Shown piece by piece: positions 18,240-27,192 of a DNA stretch of 64,000 nt (position 1 is its first letter; each line of letters starts with the position of its first letter). Both the position numbers and the translations under genes were made by a program. The notes below the pieces were generated by a model. It made no database searches, was not told where the DNA came from, and saw only the letters and a program-made list of their open reading frames with translations. Origin of the DNA: Candidatus Riflebacteria bacterium HGW-Riflebacteria-1 (lineage in GTDB: Bacteria; Muiribacteriota; Ozemobacteria; Ozemobacterales; Ozemobacteraceae); the NCBI GenBank assembly GCA_002839445.1, contig PGYB01000024.1:1-64000 (forward strand), in the 5' to 3' direction.

Positions 18240-20933
18240 ATGGAAACCATAAAAACGCTTGTCCAGAAAGACTGGTCGACAGCAACCCAGCAACAAACCC
18301 TGACCGACTACCAGACAGGTAAAGACGGCCTTTCCTCAGAACAGGCGCGAAACCGACTCGCCGATTTCGGCAACAATGAAATAGCCAAAGGCAAGCCAAC
18401 GCCCTGGTATGTTCTCCTGGGCCGCCAGTTCACCAATCCCCTGATATACATTCTCCTTGCGGCCGCTCTAATAACAGTTCTGATGCAGCACTATAATGAC
18501 GTAATCATCATTTTTGCCGTTCTGATAATCAACGCGGCCATTGGCTTTTACCAGGAACGCAAGGCTGAACGCGCTATTAACAATATAAAGGGCATGAGTG
18601 CCCCGCTCTGCCGGGTCAGGCGCGATAGCAAAGTTGTCGAGATAAAAGCAATTGATGTCGTTCCCGGAGACATTATTCTTTTGGAAGAGGGCGATAAAAT
18701 TCCTGCCGACGCCAGAATTATTGCGGCAACCCGTCTGCAGGTCGAAGAAGCGATTTTCACCGGTGAGTCTATAGCAGCCGATAAAACGGCGGAACAAATG
18801 CAGAAGTCTTCTGTGCTGGCCGATAAACACAACATGCTGTTCAGCGGCACCCACGTCACAGCGGGTAGAGGCGAAGCCGTAGTCACTGCAACGGCTATGA
18901 ATACAGAACTCGGCAAAATTGCCGGTCTCGTACAAAGCGCTGACGAGATACTCACACCCTTGCAGCGCGTAATCGAAGATTTCAGTCACATGGTTATCAA
19001 AGCAGTGCTGGGAATCTGCAGCGTGATATTTGTTTCCAGCTATCTTGTCTGGGGGCAGGATTTTGACGAAGTTCTGCTTAACGCCATTGCAATCGCAGTT
19101 TCGGCAATTCCAGAAGGACTACCGGTAATAATTACCCTGGTACTTGCCGTCGGCGTTCGTCGCATGGCCAAACATCAGGCGCTGATCCGCAAATTGCCGA
19201 CAGTTGAAACTCTCGGATCGGCAACAGTAATCTGTACCGACAAAACCGGCACCTTGACGCGCAATGAAATGGTAGTCACCCGTCTTTTTGCAGCAAACAA
19301 AAAATATGAGATTTCTGGAGAAGGCTACTCATGTGACGGCAAAATACAGGCCGTTGACAACAGCTCTCCCGAACAGCAGACGCTTTTACAGGCTGTTCAA
19401 ATCTCTGTTTTATGCAATAACGCAGCTTTGACCAATGAAAACAACAACTGGAAAATGGTCGGCGATGCAACCGAGGGAGCCCTGATGACCCTTGCCGGCA
19501 AGCATGACAAAGAGAATTTAAGTATGCGAAGTCGTGTAGAGAGACTGGCAGAACTGCCTTTTGACAGTCGCATAAAATTCATGGTCACCGTCGACAAAGT
19601 CGACGACAAACCGAAAGCACACATGAAAGGCTCGCTCGAAGCGGTTCTAGAGCGTTGCAGCCATGTGAGCACTGACAGCGGAATCCGCGAAATCACCCAG
19701 AATGACCGCGATCTCTACGAAAAGCTCAATCTCGAATACGCTTCAGAGGCGCTCAGAGTAATTGGGCTCGCTTTCCGAAATCTCGAAACTGGCGTTGCCC
19801 CACTAAGCTTTGTCGACAGCGAGCAGTCTGGCTACACATTTGCCGGCATGGTCGGCATTATTGACCTGCCACGTCCAGAGGCCGTCGAAGCAGTTGGCAA
19901 ATGCCGGCAAGCCGGCATCAAGGTTGTTATGATCACTGGTGACCACGCCGCGACTGCGCTTGCCATCGGCAAAATGACCGGAATATACGACGACGGCATG
20001 AAGACGCTCACCGGGGCAGATCTGGCTGCGATGAGCGACGAAGATCTCAAAAATATCGTTCTTGATGTTGCTATTTATGCCAGAACATCGCCCGAAGATA
20101 AAATGCGCATTATACAAGCCCTGCAATCGCACAAACATGTGGTCAGCATGACTGGCGACGGGGTAAACGATGCCCCGGCCCTTACCCGAGCGGATATTGG
20201 GGTAGCCATGGGTCGCACTGGCACAGATGTGGCACGCGAAGCAGCGGGAATGATTCTGGTCAACGACAATTTTGCTTCTATTGTTTCGGCAGTCGAAGAA
20301 GGGCGAATCATCTTCAACAACCTGCGCAAAGCTATCGGCTTTCTGGTGTCAACCAACGTTGGCGAAGTGCTGATCTTTCTGATTTCTTCGCTGTTTGGCC
20401 TGCCGGCGCCTCTTCGCGCCGTTCAGATTCTCTGGGTCAACCTGGTAACCGATGGCACCACATCCGTAGCGCTTGGTGTCGACCCTGCCGAAGGTGACGA
20501 AATGCAAAAACCGCCAAGAAGATCAGACGATGCCCTGCTTTCAACAGCAATGCGCTGGCAGATCGCAGTAGTCTCTGTGTTAATGTGTGTTGGCACCCTG
20601 CTGGCTTACCGCTATGGGGTTAAGATCGACCCTGATAGCACAAAACTCGCGACCAGCATGGCATTCTGCACAGTGGTATTCTTTCAGTTGTTCAACATCT
20701 TCAACTGTCGCAGTTTTGAAAAGTCAATCTTCAGCGTCGGCATTTTTGGTAACCCAACGCTGGTGGGAGCGGTTATTCTGGCGGCAATCCTGCAATTGAT
20801 TGCTATCTATGTTCCATTCATGCAGGAACTCTTCGGAGTAACCGGACTGACAGCAAAACAGATGGCGATCTGCCTGGGAATATCTTTCAGTGTAATTCCG
20901 GCAGTAGAAATAACCAAAAAACTGAGACAATAA
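18240..20933 (+). CDS. P2-type cation-transporting ATPase (Ca2+-pump-like)
   Basis: 897 residues with the full P-type layout: an N-terminal cation ATPase domain (about 15-80), the actuator motif TGES, the PEGLP motif in the fourth membrane helix and the phosphorylation motif DKTGTLTRNE with D334. The nucleotide-binding domain, MTGDGVNDAPAL and a C-terminal membrane bundle follow. The helix-5/6 region reads NVGEV...WVNLVTDG, the Asn-Asp pattern of SERCA-like calcium pumps. The likely role is ATP-driven export of Ca2+ (possibly Mn2+ or mixed ions). It stands alone between unrelated genes. AGGAG lies upstream of the ATG. Confidence 0.92.
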   Translation: METIKTLVQKDWSTATQQQTLTDYQTGKDGLSSEQARNRLADFGNNEIAKGKPTPWYVLLGRQFTNPLIYILLAAALITVLMQHYNDVIIIFAVLIINAAIGFYQERKAERAINNIKGMSAPLCRVRRDSKVVEIKAIDVVPGDIILLEEGDKIPADARIIAATRLQVEEAIFTGESIAADKTAEQMQKSSVLADKHNMLFSGTHVTAGRGEAVVTATAMNTELGKIAGLVQSADEILTPLQRVIEDFSHMVIKAVLGICSVIFVSSYLVWGQDFDEVLLNAIAIAVSAIPEGLPVIITLVLAVGVRRMAKHQALIRKLPTVETLGSATVICTDKTGTLTRNEMVVTRLFAANKKYEISGEGYSCDGKIQAVDNSSPEQQTLLQAVQISVLCNNAALTNENNNWKMVGDATEGALMTLAGKHDKENLSMRSRVERLAELPFDSRIKFMVTVDKVDDKPKAHMKGSLEAVLERCSHVSTDSGIREITQNDRDLYEKLNLEYASEALRVIGLAFRNLETGVAPLSFVDSEQSGYTFAGMVGIIDLPRPEAVEAVGKCRQAGIKVVMITGDHAATALAIGKMTGIYDDGMKTLTGADLAAMSDEDLKNIVLDVAIYARTSPEDKMRIIQALQSHKHVVSMTGDGVNDAPALTRADIGVAMGRTGTDVAREAAGMILVNDNFASIVSAVEEGRIIFNNLRKAIGFLVSTNVGEVLIFLISSLFGLPAPLRAVQILWVNLVTDGTTSVALGVDPAEGDEMQKPPRRSDDALLSTAMRWQIAVVSVLMCVGTLLAYRYGVKIDPDSTKLATSMAFCTVVFFQLFNIFNCRSFEKSIFSVGIFGNPTLVGAVILAAILQLIAIYVPFMQELFGVTGLTAKQMAICLGISFSVIPAVEITKKLRQ

Positions 20934-21137
20934 CACTTACTGGACATTTCAAAATCTCAATGCAGCAAATTCGTTCGCGGCAGTTTTGCTGCTATCCTGC
21001 TGCACAACAACACAACGACATCCCTGTAGAAAAGGCATCTGAAAGATGTCGTGGCTATTTCACTGATCAATAAGACTGCTTCGGAGCCCAAGGTCTCCTC
21101 GCAGTTACGGGAGGGTTTGGAAACAGCCTCCAGAAGT

Positions 21138-22649
21138 TTAGTTACCAGTAAACGATTCCTGCTTGATGCGCTCTGCTTCTGCGATTTCGGCAAGATTATC
21201 AATCGCCATCTCTTTGAGCTTGAGCGACTCTTTTTTGCTTTCGGCGAGACTTTTGAGCTGCTTGGCGCCCTCGTAGGCCTTTATGGCATTCTGGTCTTCG
21301 CTGCCTGAATCCATCCAGTCGAGTTTGCAGGCGTTATACTGTTGCCTTATGTAAGCCTGATCGCGCGCTTCTCGCTGGACCAAAGCTTCAAATTCGTCTG
21401 AACCTTCTGGTGCGATTGCAGTTGCCCGCAATTCATCGCGAATTTCGTCATCAGTGCGGTTAAAGGCATCAATCATCTTCTTGACATTGTTGGCTTCCGC
21501 CTCTTGTTTTTCTTCGTCTGACATGCCTGCCATCGCCTTGTCAATCTGGCGGTCAGTCAATTTCATCTCATAGGCACGCTTCTGCAGCGAGGCAAGGCGA
21601 CGGGTTTCCGAGTCTTCGCTATTAGCATCGAGAATTGGGGTTCCCTCGTATGACTTGCCGTAGAAGCGCGATTCGAGGGCGCCAATCTTGCCGTTGATGC
21701 GTTCGAGAACGCCATCAACCTTGTCTGATGGTCGTGTCTTAAGTTCTTTCGCCGGCAGAGGCCCTGTATTCGGGCACTTGATATCGCCTAGATCTTCGCG
21801 CATTTTTTTGACGTCAGCGCCTTCGTCGTTTGACCACCAGGCGACCTGCCACCATCTTTTACCGGTATCGACGTCTTCGATTCTATTGTCGAGTTCTTCA
21901 AGATTCTTTTTGGCTTCGTCGATAGCTCCATTCTGAGTTTTGCGAAGATCCTCAAGCTGCGCTGGTTCCAGATTGGCAAGTGAAGCAGCATTGAGCTGTT
22001 CATTAAAGAAGCTGCTGTCAGTGCTTTTGCCAAGCTCGGCAGCGACTTCTGTGGCTATGGTGAGAACTTCTTCGCGTTCTTTATTGGCCAGGGTATAAAA
22101 TTCGTCGCGGATAACCGCCGAAGTGTGCTGCGAAAATCTCTCTTCGCTGTCGGTGCCAGGAGCACGTGCCATGAGGTCGAGAGCAATATCGACGCGGGCC
22201 TCAAGATACCCGTCATTTTCGCGCTGGTCTTCAGTCAGCGCCTTTCGGGTGATCCTTATGTTATCAACGTTTGTCGACAGCGTTTTCTGGAAACTGCCGG
22301 TAAGCTGTCTGCGCAAAATAGGCTTGGAAAAAACATATCTGACATCTTCAACCTTGTCAGCAGAAAGCTTGGTATTGTCATCAGCGCTGACCACGTAGCG
22401 CTTGAACTCAAGAGTCATCGGATTCTCAGTTGACTTGAAGGTGTCAGCCTTAGCCGCTTTCATATCTGCCTTAAACTGGGTTAATATTCGCTGGGCATCC
22501 ATCTGCAAGATCTGTCGGGTAGTCGTTTTTGATATATTTCGCCGCGCAAAGCTCCATATCTGCATGGCCGCGCCCACAACCATCGAAGCCAGAACAGCAG
22601 CAACCATAAGTTCAACCAGTGTAATACCGGATCTTTTGAGTGTTTTCAT
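21138..22649 (-). CDS. long pseudopilin-like protein with charged C-terminal region
   Basis: 503 residues from ATG 22649, preferred over an ATG six bases upstream because AGGAGG is then at a proper seven-base distance. The N-terminus is a class III prepilin signal: MKTLKRSG | ITLVELMVAA, with cleavage after Gly and Glu at +5, then a hydrophobic helix. The first ~190 residues resemble PulJ/GspJ-type pseudopilins. The remaining ~300 are highly charged, helical and coiled-coil-like, with repeated EA/KK stretches, unlike an ordinary pseudopilin. It is the last gene of a four-gene operon with two other pilin-like proteins. Confidence 0.82.
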   Translation of the reverse strand: MKTLKRSGITLVELMVAAVLASMVVGAAMQIWSFARRNISKTTTRQILQMDAQRILTQFKADMKAAKADTFKSTENPMTLEFKRYVVSADDNTKLSADKVEDVRYVFSKPILRRQLTGSFQKTLSTNVDNIRITRKALTEDQRENDGYLEARVDIALDLMARAPGTDSEERFSQHTSAVIRDEFYTLANKEREEVLTIATEVAAELGKSTDSSFFNEQLNAASLANLEPAQLEDLRKTQNGAIDEAKKNLEELDNRIEDVDTGKRWWQVAWWSNDEGADVKKMREDLGDIKCPNTGPLPAKELKTRPSDKVDGVLERINGKIGALESRFYGKSYEGTPILDANSEDSETRRLASLQKRAYEMKLTDRQIDKAMAGMSDEEKQEAEANNVKKMIDAFNRTDDEIRDELRATAIAPEGSDEFEALVQREARDQAYIRQQYNACKLDWMDSGSEDQNAIKAYEGAKQLKSLAESKKESLKLKEMAIDNLAEIAEAERIKQESFTGN

Positions 22650-22670
22650 CGCCATTCCTCCTGACCCACT

Positions 22671-23144
22671 TTAAAAGCGGGTCTCCGGGTTAAAGATCAG
22701 CGCGAAGTCGCGCAGACTTCTTTCTGGTTCACTGGTTTCGCTGCGATTACCGCGTTCGCGCCAGAAAACTTCAGCCTTAAAGGCAATTTCAACCAGCTGA
22801 CCGAAGTCATTTTTTGCAGCCTTCATGGTTGCTTCGATCCAGAACTCTTTATCCTGTTTCATTTCTTCGATACTGGCAATAGTGTCGGGATAAAATTCGG
22901 CCGGAACCGCCACCGGCTCACCACCCTGCAACTGCTCGTAGTTTTTCTGATATCTCGTAAACGGCACGTGCTTGACCTCTTCGAGAAACTTGGTCAGCAG
23001 ACCAGAGGCCTTGGCATAGTTGCCGATCTTAACGGTAGAAACGGCACTGGAACTCACCATGTTAACCAGCGGTATGAACGCGATGACAATAATTGCCACT
23101 GCGACAAGCACTTCAAGCAACGAAAAGCCTTTGCAGCGATTCAT
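22671..23144 (-). CDS. pseudopilin (PilV/GspI-like)
   Basis: 157 residues. The prepilin signal MNRCKG | FSLLEVLVAV has Gly at -1 and Glu at +5, followed by a hydrophobic helix and a short globular domain of about 110 residues. The type fits minor pilins or pseudopilins of type IV pilus or type II secretion machinery, processed by a PilD-type peptidase. The start ATG shares one base with the stop of the PilX-like gene upstream (TGATG), indicating translational coupling. No pilus ATPase, platform protein or secretin is in the window. Confidence 0.88.
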   Translation of the reverse strand: MNRCKGFSLLEVLVAVAIIVIAFIPLVNMVSSSAVSTVKIGNYAKASGLLTKFLEEVKHVPFTRYQKNYEQLQGGEPVAVPAEFYPDTIASIEEMKQDKEFWIEATMKAAKNDFGQLVEIAFKAEVFWRERGNRSETSEPERSLRDFALIFNPETRF

Positions 23145-26029
23145 CAGTCAACCTTCCAGGCGTTCCAGCGCGGTGAAAGCGCGAGATGATAGCGCCTCGG
23201 GTCATATTTACCAGTCTTCGGGTGCAGACCACCAAGCGAGGCGCGAACTTTCGAAGCAGAGTAATCGACCATAATCTCGCCGCGCATGCGGTGCTTGGCG
23301 AACTCGTTGGTTACCCAGTTCCCGACAATGTTCAGGCGGGTATTGGATCCAAGATATATGCAGCGGTGAGTATAAACCGAGCCCTCTATGGTAAAATCGC
23401 CTTCATCTGTCATGATCAGGCCGCCATTGCGCACAACCAGACTGAAAACTGTCTGTTTTTCAGGTTCTTCGACATATCTGATGTGGCAACCCAGGCTTAC
23501 ATTACCAGAAACCACGATCATGCCCTTGCCTGTCACGTAGAGAGTATCGCCTTCAGGCGCTTTGAACGAACTGTTGTCTGCACCAAGTGAACCGGCGATA
23601 AAAGTTACACCATTGAGCTGCAGAGCTTTTTTGCCATCGACCGTAACCATACGGTTAGGCAGATCTTTGAGGAAATTCTCAGCGTTGGCATAGTAATAAT
23701 TCGATTTTTTCGCGTACTGCTCGGCTGAGTAGAAGTTCGCCGGCATATTGACCATATATTCAGGATCATACATGGTATATGAAACGTCGGCAGTCATGTC
23801 TTCGGCGTCATAAGCCTTCATGAACCACATATTGTAATCATATTTATTGATAATCTGGTCGGTGAACCAGTAAGGAACCGGCACCGGCGGCACAAAACAC
23901 CAGGGCGGCGGGAAAGGCAGCAATGGCAGGCGATCCTGTGCGAAAAGACCAACAATTGTGACATGCCACTGTTTGTAGCGCTTGGCAACCATGCCCTCGA
24001 TATCACGTGACAGTGTTGGATACCAGGTGTTCAGACCGAACAAATGCGTCTTGTTGTCAGACCAACCCAGCGTCGGCAGACAGTAATAGCTGTTTCTGGT
24101 GCCCATCCAGGGCAGCTTCATGCGGGCAAAGGCATCAACAATCGGCGTTGAGCCGAATGCGACAACCCCCCTGGTAAGGTCGGTCAATGAATTGCCGAAA
24201 GCCCTGAAAGCCAGGCTGATGCCGAAGGTAATAATATTTGAACTGAGCTTTTCGGGGTCAGGCAGAAAGTTGATGCTTTCAGCTTTTTTCTTCAGGAAGT
24301 CTTCATGGCGCATTGTATGGGGTTCTTGTGTCCACCATTTGTAAGAATCGTTGCGGGCTTCGAGCGCGCTGCCCTTGTAGTTGTTGCGGTGCTCGATATA
24401 TTTCGGGTCATGATGCAGCAGCTTGGCCTTGGGAGCCACATCTGATGTCATCTGAAAACCATGATTAAAAGCGCCGCGCGAAAACTTGAGTTCCTTCGGA
24501 AGCGGGCTGCCAGCCTTGCTCTTAACGTTCCTGGAGTTTACCGTAACATCAAGGTTATATGAGGCTTTTGAGACAATCATGTTCTTGGTTCGCCCGAGCA
24601 TCAACAACGCATCGGCACCAGCCGCCATATTGAGAGCCTTGTCAGCAAAGCCACCCTCAGACAGTTTCGGACCGTCATGATGACCCATCAACGCGGTATT
24701 GATTACCAGCGGCGTGCCTGGAGTGCCGGCATCGACAAAATCGCCAGGCTTGAAGTTAACACGGATCTGGCCGGGGTGTTCCTTGCGCCTTTCGCGGTCT
24801 TCTTTATTCATGACGCGCTTTGCGCTGTTGTTAACGTAGAACTGGCCGCCATGATCGTTAAAATTAAAACGGTCATTATTGATGTTGGCGCAGAAAAAGC
24901 TGTAAAGCGGTGCCATTGGCTGAATATCAGAAACTTTAAAATCCTTGGTCGCTTCAATTCGGCGTTCTGAAAAGGTATCGTCAGCAAAATTCACGCGGGC
25001 AACCGAGGTAACTTTGAGTGTTCCATACTTTTCTACATGGCGGGAATAGTTTTCTGGAACATTCACCCCGCCGGGCCAGAGATCGTCTTTGGGCATAAAG
25101 AAATCGCGATCAAATTTGATCATGATCGGGTAGAGGTTCGGCTTGTTGAGCAGCCCGTGGAAAAGAGCCCGCAACAGCTTGTCGAGAATAAAAAAGTCTT
25201 TCAGCCCGATACCTTGCGAGCAGTTCATGGCATCTGCCAGCTGGGTACCCTGCGTCAGAGGTTTCAACGCAAGATCGACCACGGCCGCCGGGTCTATTGT
25301 GGCAAGCGTGATATCAGCCTTGATGATAGGGATATGAACCTTGATCGGGATGGTAAAATTAAAAAGTGACAACCAATCGGGAAACTCACCAACAAAAGCC
25401 GCGCGCCCCTTATTGTCGAGAAAGTCGAGTATGTCCTGGCGGGTAGAAAAGTCGCAGTCGACCCCGGGAACTTCGTATTTTCCTGAGGGAAGCACCTTCG
25501 GCGTGACCCGATAAGCGCTCTCTATCTCAAAAGTGACCTTCACGTCATAGTCTTTAATCTTTTCGGCGCCGGCAAACTTGATCAGATCGTCGACCCAGTC
25601 TTCGCCCTCGGCTTTCAGTCGAAGATCGGCAAGGCTGTATTCAACCTTGTTTGGAAAGCCTTCCGCAGCCATTACCGACACGTCAAGTTGATCGTCTGCG
25701 CCAAGCTCGGCGGCAGCATCGTTCACTTTTCCGCTCAATACGGGAAGCGGATAGCGCAACATTATGGCAAAACTCTGTTGCGTAGCAGTTTTTGCGAACG
25801 CAGCGTCATCGTTCATCGCCCGGCTCATCATGTGCATTCCACGCATAATACCGGTTTCAGCGAGAGAAGCTGCCTGATCACCGCCGAGCGAGCGCTTGGA
25901 CTGGCGAGTGCGCTCGACTGTAGATGAACCAAAATACACCGAAATAGTAAAAATAACGCCAAGAATTGCCACGACAACGGCAAGAACATTACCCTGTCGA
26001 GAAAGTGATTTACATGTTTTTTTACGCAT
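23144..26029 (-). CDS. giant PilX/PulK-like pilus assembly protein
   Basis: 961 residues from ATG 26029 (a Met four codons upstream is possible). The N-terminus KSLSRQGNVLAVVVAILGV is a PilX-type anchor: Gly-Asn in place of Gly-Phe, a hydrophobic helix, then the conserved LAETGIMRGM stretch seen in PilX-like and PulK-like proteins. About 900 extracytoplasmic residues follow with no recognisable domain, rich in aromatic residues, Pro and Asn. The last third looks beta-helical (repeated GNV, GSLG and GSVYTH turns). Typical PilX is about 200 residues, so this one is greatly enlarged. It may cap or decorate a pilus-like fibre (inference). Confidence 0.78.
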   Translation of the reverse strand: MRKKTCKSLSRQGNVLAVVVAILGVIFTISVYFGSSTVERTRQSKRSLGGDQAASLAETGIMRGMHMMSRAMNDDAAFAKTATQQSFAIMLRYPLPVLSGKVNDAAAELGADDQLDVSVMAAEGFPNKVEYSLADLRLKAEGEDWVDDLIKFAGAEKIKDYDVKVTFEIESAYRVTPKVLPSGKYEVPGVDCDFSTRQDILDFLDNKGRAAFVGEFPDWLSLFNFTIPIKVHIPIIKADITLATIDPAAVVDLALKPLTQGTQLADAMNCSQGIGLKDFFILDKLLRALFHGLLNKPNLYPIMIKFDRDFFMPKDDLWPGGVNVPENYSRHVEKYGTLKVTSVARVNFADDTFSERRIEATKDFKVSDIQPMAPLYSFFCANINNDRFNFNDHGGQFYVNNSAKRVMNKEDRERRKEHPGQIRVNFKPGDFVDAGTPGTPLVINTALMGHHDGPKLSEGGFADKALNMAAGADALLMLGRTKNMIVSKASYNLDVTVNSRNVKSKAGSPLPKELKFSRGAFNHGFQMTSDVAPKAKLLHHDPKYIEHRNNYKGSALEARNDSYKWWTQEPHTMRHEDFLKKKAESINFLPDPEKLSSNIITFGISLAFRAFGNSLTDLTRGVVAFGSTPIVDAFARMKLPWMGTRNSYYCLPTLGWSDNKTHLFGLNTWYPTLSRDIEGMVAKRYKQWHVTIVGLFAQDRLPLLPFPPPWCFVPPVPVPYWFTDQIINKYDYNMWFMKAYDAEDMTADVSYTMYDPEYMVNMPANFYSAEQYAKKSNYYYANAENFLKDLPNRMVTVDGKKALQLNGVTFIAGSLGADNSSFKAPEGDTLYVTGKGMIVVSGNVSLGCHIRYVEEPEKQTVFSLVVRNGGLIMTDEGDFTIEGSVYTHRCIYLGSNTRLNIVGNWVTNEFAKHRMRGEIMVDYSASKVRASLGGLHPKTGKYDPRRYHLALSPRWNAWKVD

Positions 26030-26074
26030 AGCCCACCTCACTGTCTATCTTGAGAGCTTCTCATAGTAATACGT

Positions 26075-26908
26075 TTAACTGCCACCATCACGTTGCACAG
26101 AATACGGCGACACCGGTTCGGCTGTCGGCATATCCTTTGGATACCAGTCCTGGGTCGACTTGAAACCAGTCATGAATTCTTCAAAACTCACTTTGGTGCC
26201 AAGAGTTAAATTTGCCCTGGTGAGCTGTTCGCGCAACTTGCCCGGATCAATGCGGCTGATCTGCTCAAACATTTCGTAAGCCCGTGAAACGTCGTCGGCC
26301 AGAGGGCCGTAGACTTTGTTCAGCTTCTGCGCGGTCAGCGCGTAATTTTTAAAAGCTTCTCTGAATTTGTCTTTGTTGCCGGTCAGCAGGTAGACTTCCA
26401 TCAAGCCGCCCCACGCGTGCAAGTTTTTGAAATCATTGTTGGCTGAGCTGCTCAAGGCCGATTTATAGGCTTTTTCGGCAGCAGCCATGTCGCCCTCGTC
26501 AAAAAGCGCGTTCGCCTCGGCGAGCATCGGGTCGTCTTCGACCTCAAGCATCTGCCGGGTCTCTTTGGGCAGGTCTGGCGGCAGACTGATGCGGCGCGGT
26601 GTCGCCTGAACCCTTGACCAGGCGCGCTCAAGTTCTGCTTCGATAGTAGTTTCGGCGGGGTTAACCGCCGGGGCGACCGATTTTGCTCTTTGCGCGGCTA
26701 CGGCCTTAGATGTAGTAGTCAGACTGAAAGCCGACTGTTTGCCAGGGTCAGCCAGGCTTATACGCGTAGTAACCGACTGTTTTTCGGTGACTTTCATGAA
26801 AAAGAACAGATAAATGATAGGAATCAGCAACAGAAAAATGCCGGCCAGCATAAATCTTGTATCACTGAAATCAATTTTTTCAAACGAGCTTCTAAAGTCG
26901 CCAGACAT
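26075..26908 (-). CDS. single-pass membrane protein with TPR-like domain, first gene of pseudopilin operon
   Basis: 277 residues. A cytoplasmic N-terminus of about 18 residues precedes one transmembrane helix (about 19-38, rich in Leu, Ile and Phe). A Ser/Ala/Thr linker leads to a helical region with a TPR-like pair (LFDEGDMAAAEKAYKSAL near residue 128). This is the shape of pilus-assembly adaptor proteins, but I cannot assign a named family. It is followed 45 bp later by the PilX-like gene on the same strand, so it likely works with the pilin-like proteins. Confidence 0.7.
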   Translation of the reverse strand: MSGDFRSSFEKIDFSDTRFMLAGIFLLLIPIIYLFFFMKVTEKQSVTTRISLADPGKQSAFSLTTTSKAVAAQRAKSVAPAVNPAETTIEAELERAWSRVQATPRRISLPPDLPKETRQMLEVEDDPMLAEANALFDEGDMAAAEKAYKSALSSSANNDFKNLHAWGGLMEVYLLTGNKDKFREAFKNYALTAQKLNKVYGPLADDVSRAYEMFEQISRIDPGKLREQLTRANLTLGTKVSFEEFMTGFKSTQDWYPKDMPTAEPVSPYSVQRDGGS

Positions 26909-27120
26909 AATTCACCTCATATTTTTTACATTGTACACTATTTTTCTCAGTTCAGTAATAGCATACTGCACCGTATGAATCAGAGGGGCGCAGTTACGAG
27001 TTCCCGCCGCAGACGAGTCCAAAATCACCTCTACCTCGCAGGTTTACATAACTCCAGACATTTTATACTGCAGCGCAAACAAAAAATGAAAAAAACGCTT
27101 TAAAATCTAGTTTTTTTCTC

Positions 27121-27149
27121 TTGACGCGTTGCAACATTTATGGCAAAAT
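27121..27149 (+). promoter_or_regulatory. candidate promoter for the solute symporter
   Basis: TTGACG (27121-27126), a 17-bp spacer and CAAAAT (27144-27149) lie 44 bp before the symporter start. The -35 matches well; the -10 matches four of six positions. Confidence 0.4.
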
Positions 27150-27192
27150 CTCGTTCATAAATATTGCAAGGCAAAATGGAGGGAAACAAGTT

